Origin: Fomitopsis serialis
Lineage: Eukaryota > Basidiomycota > Agaricomycetes > Polyporales > Fomitopsidaceae
Reading direction: 5' to 3'
DNA: 64,000 bases
NCBI RefSeq assembly: GCF_022376445.1
Contig: NW_025955045.1
Location: 1 to 64,000 of the forward strand
Shown here: piece after piece, positions 23,929 to 32,280 of the stretch
Numbering within the stretch: position 1 is the first letter of the stretch
Layout of the letters: every line of letters starts with the position of its first letter
Notes under the pieces: model-generated
Databases searched by the model: none
What the model was told of the DNA's origin: nothing
Seen by the model: the letters and a program-made list of their open reading frames with translations, nothing else
Made by a program: the position numbers and the translations under genes

Positions 23929-24318
23929 TGTTGGCTGCAGTGCGCCTCAGAGCAATTCCAAAGGCCTAAGTCGAGCTCTGTAAAGTCTTAGGGACTTAGA
24001 GCTCGACAAGGCGGACTGTCTACGGTGTGCGTTACGTAAGGTGACCATAACTGTACAGTAGAAACAGCCACAAAGTCGAAATCAACGAAGCAGTGAAAAA
24101 ACCGGATGAGTGCAAGGGTTCAAATCCCTGAAGATGCAAACATTATGGAAAATGGTAGACTGAAGGGAATGACGTCGGAAAATGTACAGTATGCACGGTA
24201 TAGTGATGGTGTCCATGTAGAATAAAGGAGAACACACCAGGACACATTCCACGACTTGGACAGGGCAATGGAGCTCAGAATAATTCGCAGAAATGCGGAA
24301 TAAATTCCGAGCTCAACA
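23929..24318 (-). repeat. solo LTR of the copia-1 family (390 bp), TSD GTAGA
   Basis: Reverse complement of the LTR at 2867-3307, with the same termini (TGTTG/CAACA). It is flanked by a perfect 5-bp duplication GTAGA at 23924-23928 and 24319-24323. It is 51 bp shorter because one unit between 21-bp direct repeats, including the TATA box, is gone. Confidence 0.95.
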
Positions 24319-24730
24319 GTAGAATATGGTAACTGCTAGTCAGATAGTCTGTGCTGTGTATACATAGACTGCTGAAGTTGTCAAAATGATGACAACAAGT
24401 GCATTACAGTGTGGGTGCCATCATGCTGACCTCATCTTTCTAACTCACAATGATAGCTACTCCAGTGCCATGTATTCATGAGCTGAAATACAAAATATGA
24501 CCAGACTGAATCTTACCATGTAATTGTCCATGTTGGACAGCCAGTGATATTGTTTACTTTAATCTTTTGCTAGGCATCTGTGACATGGCCACTCCTGATA
24601 GCATAAGAAGGATCAGTATGGATACTGTGACAAGGCCCTTTTGAGATGAACACTAGACCTGCAGTTCCAGTTTTACATTTAGCATAGATGCATTGTTAGT
24701 TGATTCACTAAATCCAGGATTTCAGCGATG

Positions 24731-25315
24731 TACTATATCGGGTCAGGATCTCGGCCACCCTAGGTAGTCGGTCACTCGAGTCTCATCCAATTACCACCTA
24801 CTCTACAGCCATGAAATAAATTGTATCATGATTCTATACATTCCTTTACTGCCTGTACAAACTTTCAAGCCAATACACCAAGATCCGGGTGCAGGAAAAA
24901 TCATCTTGTCCGATGATACCCATTTTTGGTAAGCAGTGGCTTGGGATCCCGAACCCCTCGCCCATGACTGGGTACCTCACTCGGATTCTGGCGCATTGCG
25001 GCCTAGAAATAATCAGAATCATATACTTGAATATATCTTCAAGGATTACAGTCCATGCAGATGGGCCTCTTCAATGTAGTGAGCTATTTCCAAGGGTGTG
25101 GCCGACTTCCTAGTCTGTGTGGCTCACCCTACTCTCAACGAGAAATCTGTGTACTGAGCTCCACTCAATGATGCTGAATTTTTTCTATTATTTTTCTTGT
25201 ATTCCTGAGGTGTTCTAGCATACCTCTGAACAAGGATCTAGGGCATTACGGCCCATACACAGTAAGGAGGGCTTGTCGAGTGCTAAGGTGGCCGAGATCC
25301 CGGCCCGATATAGTA
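24731..25315. mobile_element. 585-bp TIR element (MITE-like)
   Basis: Terminal inverted repeats of about 30 bp: TACTATATCGGG then GGATCTCGGCCACC at 24731-24760, with the complement at about 25285-25315 (two or three mismatches). No ORF of note inside, so it would be non-autonomous. The target duplication is unclear; the TA at each end is part of the repeat. Confidence 0.7.
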
Positions 25316-26100
25316 GTAGGGCTATGATCATGCTCTTTATAAGAAATCATGGTCCCAGTTGTGTCACTTACTAAGTAGCAATGCATTAAGTTCTCAATGA
25401 AAATGTCCACATCATGGGCTGGTCATGTTCATCCCCCAGCCCTATTTATCATATGTTGGTGAAAAACCTGTGACATAAGGCAGTATTCAGTGATAAGATT
25501 AGTAAATCAACCTAATATGTTCCTCTTCTCTGAGGCTAGTCTATGTGGCAGACTATTCATATTCATTGCACAATGCCACATCTTGCCTGTGTTTCAGTTA
25601 AATTGTTGTCTACCCTGAGTTTCTGCTCAATGTTGACCCACAGTAACATTGGGGTGACCCATTGGGATATGGTGAATTTCAAAAGGCTCTGCCCATGGCA
25701 TCACTATCCCCTCTGTGTTGTGATGTGCATTTGTATATGCAGACTTGCTATCCCCCAAATCTTGTGGTCTCCCCACCTAAGTAGTGATATGTACTGGAAA
25801 TAAAGGTACAGTCACTGTTTATCAGGTTCTTTAATCCTTTGTCACATCTTGGATGGATTTGTCCTATGTTACCTTGCTTTGACCATTCAATTGACCTCTC
25901 TGCTCCATTGTTCTTGCATGTATATAAATTGCTTGCATAACAGCCTACTGCCCTCATGTAGATGCCTCCCATCTAATTGATGTATGTCCTGGCTTGCGTT
26001 GTGATTGACCATGCAGTCAGTGGGGTTGTTCTCAAAGTGGTAGCAGTAGATATGCACCATAAAACTGTCCTGCTTTGCTGCCCCATCATTGGACTGCAGG
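25316..26100. other. AT-rich intergenic, no gene
   Basis: No coding or structured feature identified before the copia scrap at 26119. Confidence 0.5.
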
Positions 26101-26118
26101 CTGTCCAGGACACACTGC

Positions 26119-26206
26119 ATCTGAGGTTTTCCGTACCCGCTACCAGAGCATTATTGGCAGCATCATGTATGCTATGCTCAGTACTCGTCCAGACATTTCT
26201 TTCGCG
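26119..26206 (+). pseudogene. copia RT C-terminal scrap fused to gypsy-1
   Basis: Encodes RYQSIIGSIMYAMLSTRPDI followed by SFAV, the conserved copia block between RT and RNase H. The next residue in the same open frame is gypsy RNase H sequence (CFEAIKALASRAPIL). The junction at about 26206 is therefore a chimera of two retroelement classes. The scrap may derive from copia-C. Confidence 0.75.
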
Positions 26207-28435
26207 GTCAAGTGCTTTGAAGCCATCAAAGCACTCGCCAGTCGCGCACCCATACTCAAGCCCATCGACCCGAAGGTCGATGAGCCCATCTGGGTCATCA
26301 CAGACGCCTCCGTCTTCGGAGTCGGAGCCGTCTATGGTCAAGGACCCGAGTGGCAGACGTGTCGACCTGCAGGGTTCCTATCCAAGAAGTTCTCGAGTGC
26401 GCAACGCGCGTACCATACGTACGAGCAGGAGGCACTCGGAATTATGGAAGCCCTCCTCAAATGGGAGGACAAGCTGCTTGGCCGAAAGGTCAATATTGTC
26501 ACGGACCATAAGGCCCTGACGTTCTTCAACGGCGTCGCCAATCCATCGAACCGGCAGGTTCGATGGTATGAGTACATCTCCCGCTTTGACTGTACGATAT
26601 CATACATCAAAGGCAGTGACAACAAGGTCGCCGACTGTTTGTCAAGGTACTACGAGAACAACACGCCGGACGACGTGATCCCCATTCACCACATGGTGAA
26701 TGCGGACGAACGGCTCGACCCCATGCGAGACGATCTGCCTTCCAATCGCATTCTCGAACTGAGAATGGGACAGATGGCGGCTCAAGGGTTGGACGAGAAG
26801 TGTCACGAACGTGAAGCTGAGGCAGCAGCAATGGCTGCGGCGCAGAACAAGGACATTAGCAATGAAGCTATCGACCTCAGCGACCCGACGGTGGCTGAGG
26901 CATTGACGTCGGGACCACCCTTGCGGACGAAGGTGGAACGAGACGTCGACTTCATCAAGACAGTGAAGTCGGGGTACCGAAATGACCATACGTTTCGTAA
27001 AGTGCTGGAGACTCCCCAGCACTTCAAGACATTCGCAGTGCGCGACGGTCTGATCTACACAAAGAACCGCCAAGGAGTGGAGGTTCTATGTGTACCGAGG
27101 GTGCCGTTGAAACGACGGTCGCTCACTGAGGTAGTGATCGACCACGCACACACCACACTGGGGCACTTCGGGCCGCAGAAAACATCAGAATACATCAGAC
27201 GTTGGTACTGGTGGCCGAGAATAGGTAAGGATGTCGACATGTTCTGCGTAACGTGCGGAACATGTCAGATGGCGAAACCGCGCAACCACCTACAAGCAGG
27301 GTGGTTGCACTCGCTACCAATTCCTACGAGGCCATGGATTTCCATGTCCATGGATTTCGTAGGACCGTTCCCGCAAGTCAATGGGTACGACTACCTGTGG
27401 GTAGTCGTATGCCGCCTCACGTCCATGGTACACCTCATACCTATCAAAACGACGACTACGGCCGCCGAACTCGCTGAACTATACGTTCGCGAGATAGTAC
27501 GACTACATGGACTCCCTGAGTCCATAGTCTCCGACCGAGACACGAAATTCACGTCAAAATTCTGGCGTGAAGTTCATAGGCTCCTAGGAGTGAAGTTACT
27601 CATGTCGACGTCTTTCCATCCTCAGACGGATGGCATGACTGAGCGTGCGATACGTTCGGTATCCCAGATAATGCGGTCAATGGTCTCACCGGACCAACTC
27701 GACTGGGTAGATAGCTTACCCCTCACGGAGTTCGCTATCAACTCAGCATCCAGTGCATCCACTGGATTCGCGCCGTTCAAGTTGAACTACGGGTACATGC
27801 CCCGCATGATGGCCAGATTCTCCACGGACTCCAAGTACTCAGGAGTCCGTGAATTTGCCCAGCGAGCACGGCACTATCTGGAAATGGCACACGACACTCT
27901 AATTGAGAGTTGTGTACACCAAACGTTCCACGCGAACAAACATCGACAAGAGGAACCAGAGTTCCACACAGGATCTCAAGTGTACCTGAGCACGCAGAAC
28001 CTAGCACTACCCAAGGGTCGTGCTCGGAAACTGATGCCCAAATTCATTGGGCCGTATACAGTGACGGCGTGCAATCCAAGCACCTCCAACTATACGTTGG
28101 AGTTGCCGCAGGAATTGAAGGACCGGCGCATACACCCGATGTTCCATGTCTCCTTGCTTAGGAGACATGAACCCAACGATGACGGTCTGTTCCCTAACCG
28201 GGAAGCCAAGTCGTTCTACGACTTCGGCAACGACGACCAGCAGGAATGGCTGGTCGACGATATACTGGGTCATCGATGGGACGGCAACCGTGTCGAATTC
28301 CACGTCCGATGGACGCTCGGCGACACATCCTGGGAGCCGTACGCCCACTGCAAGGACTTAGCGGCACTCGACGAGTACCTCACCTTACATGGCGCCAAAT
28401 CATGGCGAACTCTCCCAAAGAAGAGTCCCAAGTAG
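26207..28435 (+). CDS. gypsy-1 pol: RNase H, integrase, chromodomain
   Basis: An uninterrupted frame that the sequence leaves open from the copia junction to TAG 28433-28435. RNase H: VITDASVFGVGAVYGQG (about 26298), YEQEALGIMEAL with the catalytic Glu (about 26421), NIVTDHKAL (about 26493) and GSDNKVADCLSRYY. Zinc-binding region: HTTLGHFGPQ...CVTCGTCQMAK (about 27151-27276). Integrase core: MDFVGPFP (Asp, 27353), VSDRDTKF (Asp, about 27527) and TDGMTERA (Glu, about 27627). Chromodomain at about 28243-28370: EWLVDDILGHRWDGNRVEFH, then VRWTLGDTSWEPY. A chromodomain would tether integration to modified histones. RT is absent, so the element is not autonomous, but the surviving domains show no stop or frameshift, which suggests a fairly recent truncation. 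Confidence 0.9.
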   Translation, partial: VKCFEAIKALASRAPILKPIDPKVDEPIWVITDASVFGVGAVYGQGPEWQTCRPAGFLSKKFSSAQRAYHTYEQEALGIMEALLKWEDKLLGRKVNIVTDHKALTFFNGVANPSNRQVRWYEYISRFDCTISYIKGSDNKVADCLSRYYENNTPDDVIPIHHMVNADERLDPMRDDLPSNRILELRMGQMAAQGLDEKCHEREAEAAAMAAAQNKDISNEAIDLSDPTVAEALTSGPPLRTKVERDVDFIKTVKSGYRNDHTFRKVLETPQHFKTFAVRDGLIYTKNRQGVEVLCVPRVPLKRRSLTEVVIDHAHTTLGHFGPQKTSEYIRRWYWWPRIGKDVDMFCVTCGTCQMAKPRNHLQAGWLHSLPIPTRPWISMSMDFVGPFPQVNGYDYLWVVVCRLTSMVHLIPIKTTTTAAELAELYVREIVRLHGLPESIVSDRDTKFTSKFWREVHRLLGVKLLMSTSFHPQTDGMTERAIRSVSQIMRSMVSPDQLDWVDSLPLTEFAINSASSASTGFAPFKLNYGYMPRMMARFSTDSKYSGVREFAQRARHYLEMAHDTLIESCVHQTFHANKHRQEEPEFHTGSQVYLSTQNLALPKGRARKLMPKFIGPYTVTACNPSTSNYTLELPQELKDRRIHPMFHVSLLRRHEPNDDGLFPNREAKSFYDFGNDDQQEWLVDDILGHRWDGNRVEFHVRWTLGDTSWEPYAHCKDLAALDEYLTLHGAKSWRTLPKKSPK

Positions 28436-28687
28436 ACGTACCACCACTGCAAAGTGGTGGTGCGCGATGGCCAGGCAGGGCGGCACGACCACCGAGGTGG
28501 TGGTCGTGGCTGCGGCAGCTGGTGGCTGGAGACGCTCGAGGGCGGGACTTCTTACCGGATTGGGCACGGACGCGCTGCTCGGAGTCAGGTGACCGCGGCA
28601 GGCGCCAACAAAGCCACAACTCTTGCTGCCGCCACTCCCCAACTCAAACTACCACCCACCTCACCGCTCACCGCACCTCGCCTCATC

Positions 28688-30911
28688 ATGAGCACCAACA
28701 ACTTCACCGCGCCTCACAACACCACGGACGCACCACCTGACGGTGGTGCGCCCGCACAGACGTCGCCGCCGTCGTCGGCTTTGCCGCTAACGTCGCTGAC
28801 GCTGTCCAAGCTGCACGTTCCCCCGCACCTCGACGAGCCGGTCGTCCTCAGCAATGAGGCGGCTACAATGATGCAGGTCGACCGTAACCGGCCGACCGCA
28901 TCGTCACAGTACCAGTTTGGTACTGCGACCACGAGCAGCCTGCTGCTCGCACCCTCTGGCACCAACTGGGTGCCGTACTTCCCCGTGACGCCGCTGGCAA
29001 CACACCCCACCAGCCTCTGCAGCGTCTGCGAGGCCTTCGTCCACCACCTGCCCCGAGGTGGTGGCGACGCTGAGTACCAGCGCATCACGGAGAGTCTGGC
29101 CGTCCACATGCGGGCGGACGTGGCACACTCTCTGACACAGGAGGGTTGGTTGCAGGGGGGGAGGGACCTGGTCGACGCACTGCGTAACCAGGCGGTCGTC
29201 AACGACCAAATCATCGCGAGACTGCGCGAACAGGTGGAGTACGCCGTGCAGTCCGAGCAGGAGATGCGGCGGCGGCTCGCCGATGAAGAAGCCCGGGTGC
29301 GATGAAGGGACGAGCACACCCGCCGTCTCGTGGACGACATCGAGGACCTCCACGACGACATCGCGTACTACCGCCGACGACTGGACGACCGCCAGCAGTC
29401 GCCAAGCCCCCCTCCGCCGTCGCCAAAGCCCGCAGCGACGAACGAGCCCGCCAAGGAGGCTCGACAGGACAACCAGGCTGCGTCTTCGCAGACGCAGCCC
29501 ACCCCAGCCTTGCCCCCGCAGCCATCGAGGTGGCCAACACCGGAGGCATCTTCGCAGATGCCACCGGCCCAGCCGCACGATCCAATGACCGCGGATTGGG
29601 ACGACTTTCACCCGAGCGACGATGACGACGACGACGACGACGCCGACCGACGCCGACGCCGACGAAGAAAGTCGCCGTCTCAAGAAAGCCGTCGTCAGCC
29701 ATCGCCTGAAGGGCAAGGGCAAGGCGCGGGCGACTAACACCAGTACTCTGGCGAGTACTGGTGCACCACCGGAGGCACCCCCAAACTGGCCGCCTTCCGC
29801 TCCACTCCCCGACAACTCGACCGTCTTGCAGGCGGGCGAGTGGCACAACTACATCCCTCGTAGTTGTGCCGAGGCGGAGATCATCCATCGACGGGCCCTG
29901 GTAGACGAGCAGGCGAGGTTCCGGGTGCAGGACCTCATCCACCAGGCCCAGGTGGACCAGAGGATAGGAGCGGTTGAGGGGCCGCGTTGGCTGATGCAGC
30001 AATGGCAACCCCCCCGTCGGACGCAGGACCAGGAGGTCGGCGACATGGCCCGGGCCATGCAGGAGAGCCGCGAGGAGCATCAACGACGGGCGAACGCACC
30101 GCCAGCCGGAACGGCGGGCGCAGGGCCGTTGGGGAGTCGTACCGCGGCCTCAACGGCAGGACCCTCAGCGGGAATGGCCCCTGCTGCCTCGTCGACGACC
30201 ACGGCGACGTGGTCGAATACGGGAGCGACGTCGAGCAAGCGGCGGGCCAGGTCGCCGGCGGGACGAACGGCCACTGCTCCGCCCAAGAAGAAGTCGAGGG
30301 GCGGGTTGGCCCAGCCGACGAACCAGTCGACGGCACTCGAATGGCGCGAGTGGTACTGCGTCAATCGCGACCGCATACCGCTGGGTATGCGAGTCGACCG
30401 TGGAGGACGGCCGAACATCGACGACGTTGAGGCCCTGCACCTCACGCGCCGATTGGCCCCAACGACAACGCAGTCGTGTCGTCCTTGGGAAGTCGCTACG
30501 GGACGGCTGTTCTCCATCCCGGGCCTGTACCGACGACTGGTACAGGAAGGAGCTTACCCGCTGGGAGCTGGATGGGCTACCGTCGCATTCCCCGCGAGCC
30601 TGGCCGACATCACTATATTTGATGTCGCCCGTTGGTTCTCGCGGATGGGGTACCATCCGGACGAGGTAGGATTCCTCGAGGACTTCTATCGGCGTCGGAG
30701 GAACGAGCACGAGGGCCGGGCAATTGATACTGCGGCGCCGTATGCTACGTACCCGTCCGTAGGGAGCGACGTGGTCCATGAGCATGTCGTCCACATCAAC
30801 GACATGCCCCCCATCCCTGCGAACGTCTACATCCCCACGGATGTAGTCAATGACGTCGAGATGGACGACGACACTCAGGCAAACGACCCGGGTGCGGAGC
30901 GTGACATGTAG
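28688..30911 (+). pseudogene. gypsy-1 additional ORF downstream of pol
   Basis: About 741 codons from ATG 28688 to TAG 30909-30911, with one in-frame TGA (29303-29305, a CGA-to-TGA type change) and one frame slip in the GAC-rich tract near 29620-29660. Layout: Pro/Thr-rich start; ordered block with SNEAATMMQVDRNRP and LCSVCEAFVHHLPRGGGDAE; a long coiled coil (about 29090-29400: LREQVEYAVQSEQEMRRRL, VDDIEDLHDDIAYYRRRL); an acidic/basic low-complexity hinge; a second helical region; a basic nuclear-signal-like patch (KKKSRGGL); and an ordered C-terminal block (LFSIPGLYRRLVQEGAYPLG, DITIFDVARWFSRMGYHP). I know similar uncharacterised multi-copy proteins in Agaricomycetes but no function. Position and strand tie it to the element; no signal peptide or Env feature is visible. 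Confidence 0.65.
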
Positions 30912-31144
30912 CGGCCACTGGCCCGCTACGTATCCAAGGTCGCATAACTCCCTCGAGTTATGCGTGACGACGATGGCGGATGTGCTGCTCACTGACGCGA
31001 CTCGCGAGTCGTTGTCTACAGTACAGTGTTGTCCTCATCGTACCATTTGCTACCACCGTCGGGTCGTCGCATCTCCAATTGTATTTCTATTTTCTATTCT
31101 ACTGTACATTGCTGTGGACCGTGGACGGGTCCAAGGGGGGAGAG
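30912..31144 (+). other. gypsy-1 3' non-coding region and polypurine tract
   Basis: No ORF. It contains the hairpin at 30941-30964, the 14-bp palindrome CGACTCGCGAGTCG (30998-31011), and ends in the plus-strand primer tract AAGGGGGGAGAG just before the LTR. Confidence 0.7.
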
Positions 31145-31347
31145 TGTAACGTGGCTACGTTACATTCACGTAGTTACTAAATTAGGACATATAATGTATC
31201 TACGATTGCGTGCGTAGGCGCCGTCCCTTAAGGACGGCGCCAGCGAGTGTGGGAGTTCGAGCTCCTTTACACTCGTCACCGATACCGCACCACTCTGGAA
31301 TAGAGACTGGGTGCAGCGTATCACGGCGTGAGTAAGGGGGCGTTACA
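31145..31347 (+). repeat. gypsy-1 3' LTR (203 bp)
   Basis: Starts TGTAACGT and ends GCGTTACA. The first 20 bp form a hairpin (TGTAACGT, loop GGCT, ACGTTACA), and a 10-bp-stem hairpin sits at 31217-31241. It abuts copia-A integrase sequence at 31348. Confidence 0.9.
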
Positions 31348-32078
31348 CGCCCGGAGCGAGAGAACAAGACGGTGTGCGAACAGACAAGTAGTTCGCAGTG
31401 ACTAGAAACTCATCCCAGCGATTTGGCGGGGCATTCGCCGCAAGACGCATGGCGCGCGCGCGATCCATCAGTGTGCGGTGAAACCACTCAATGCGCCCGT
31501 TCTGCGCGGACGTATGCGGCGCCGTCGTGCGCCATTGTGAGCCACGACCTTCGATCCAAGTTTTGAAGTCGTTGGACAGGAGCTCGCCATTGTCCACTTG
31601 CACTATGCCGAGATGCTTGCCTGTCTCCACTTCCCGAGCGAGAACCCAAGCCTTGAAACGTTCAAGAATGACTTTCGAGGGCACGGGAATGGCCCAAGTA
31701 TGTGACGTGAAATCATCGAGGATGTTCATAGAATACAGGTTGCCTAACACTGAACGCACATCCTGCTGCCCCTGCACGTCCACAAAAACCGTACCAAGAA
31801 TCCGCTTCGCCTTATCTCCCACCCGCACCTTAGGAACTGCACTTCTCGTCTGCTTGCCGAGAATGCAATGTTCACATTTGGCAGGTGGGGAGAGAATGAT
31901 GGGCATACCTGAAACGGATCTGAGGCGGGCCATGTTGTGGATCGTACGATGGTTGACGTGACCGAGACGACGATGCCAGACGTCGAGTGTTGGCACACGA
32001 CCCGAATAGAGGGCGTGCTCGGTGGAAGGAGGGGCGCCATCGAGAGAGTAGAGGCGCTTGGAGGTCAGCGTGCCGCTA
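31348..32078 (-). pseudogene. copia-A GAG-pre-integrase and integrase core (segment 2)
   Basis: Minus-strand continuation of copia-A beyond Plavaka-L. LTSKRLYSLDGAP leads into TLDVWHRRLGHVNHRTIHNM and CEHCILGK (the zinc-binding GAG-pre-integrase), then the integrase core. The catalytic positions appear in VFVDVQG (first Asp, context altered), VQVDNGELLS (second Asp) and SAQNGRIEWFHRTLMDRA, where the Glu after NGR is present as IEW. The frame is open from about 32040 to the gypsy-1 LTR, which cuts it at SCSLAP. RT and RNase H are lost. The well-preserved reading frame suggests the breaking insertions are fairly recent. Confidence 0.9.
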
Positions 32079-32164
32079 CATCAGCAAACTGGGCAAGTCC
32101 TGACGGTCTGGCCATCTGAGATGCACTGCTCAGAGCACCAGAGCACCTCAGATCTCACACATTA

Positions 32165-32255
32165 TCAGACAAGTTCAGACGAGCTCAGACGAGTTCAGAC
32201 AGCTCAGGTTCAGACAGCTCGGGTTCAGACAGCTCGGGTTCAGACAGTTCGATAC
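32165..32255. repeat. Plavaka-L subterminal GTTCAGACAGCTCGG repeats
   Basis: Four to six degenerate tandem copies of a 15-17 bp TTCAGACAGCTCGG/TCAGACGAG unit near the transposase end of the element. Likely transposase-binding repeats by analogy with CACTA subterminal arrays. The matching array in Plavaka-R is at about 50470-50560. Confidence 0.7.
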
Positions 32256-32280
32256 GAGGCAATGTGAATAATACTTTATA

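Larger units (their letters stand above)
26263..31241. other. hairpin-saturated sequence coextensive with gypsy-1
   Basis: Perfect inverted repeats with short loops occur about every 50-100 nt through pol, the downstream ORF, the 3' non-coding part and the LTR. Examples (arm, loop, position): CCATCGAACC, 4, 26543-26566; TACGACTACC, 4, 27386-27409; CACGGACTCC, 9, 27823-27851; CATGTCTCC, 7, 28145-28169; CACGACCACC, 5, 28484-28508; CCACCACCT, 6, 29041-29064; CACCAGTACT, 6, 29738-29763; GGCACAACTAC, 7, 29842-29870; GCATGTCGT, 8, 30782-30807; CGCATAACT, 6, 30941-30964; GGCGCCGTCC, 5, 31217-31241. The pattern starts and stops with the element. Confidence 0.9.
26207..31347 (+). mobile_element. gypsy-1, 5'-truncated chromodomain Ty3/gypsy element
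   Basis: It runs from the RNase H part of pol to a complete 3' LTR; gag, protease, RT proper and the 5' LTR are missing. Order: RNase H, H2C2 zinc region, integrase, chromodomain, an additional ORF, purine tract AAGGGGGGAGAG, LTR. Its 3' end lies inside the integrase region of minus-strand copia-A, so it probably inserted there. The whole element is packed with short perfect hairpins. Confidence 0.9.

Noticed and set aside
28904..30992. Long minus-strand ORFs opposite the gypsy-1 additional ORF
   Set aside because: Arg/Ser/Pro-rich antisense shadows caused by GC-rich codons; the sense frame has coiled coil and domain-like blocks.
32079..32084. A Plavaka target site duplication
   Set aside because: Bases outside CATCAG/CTGATG do not match at either insertion, nor after swapping outer flanks between the two copies; left undefined.
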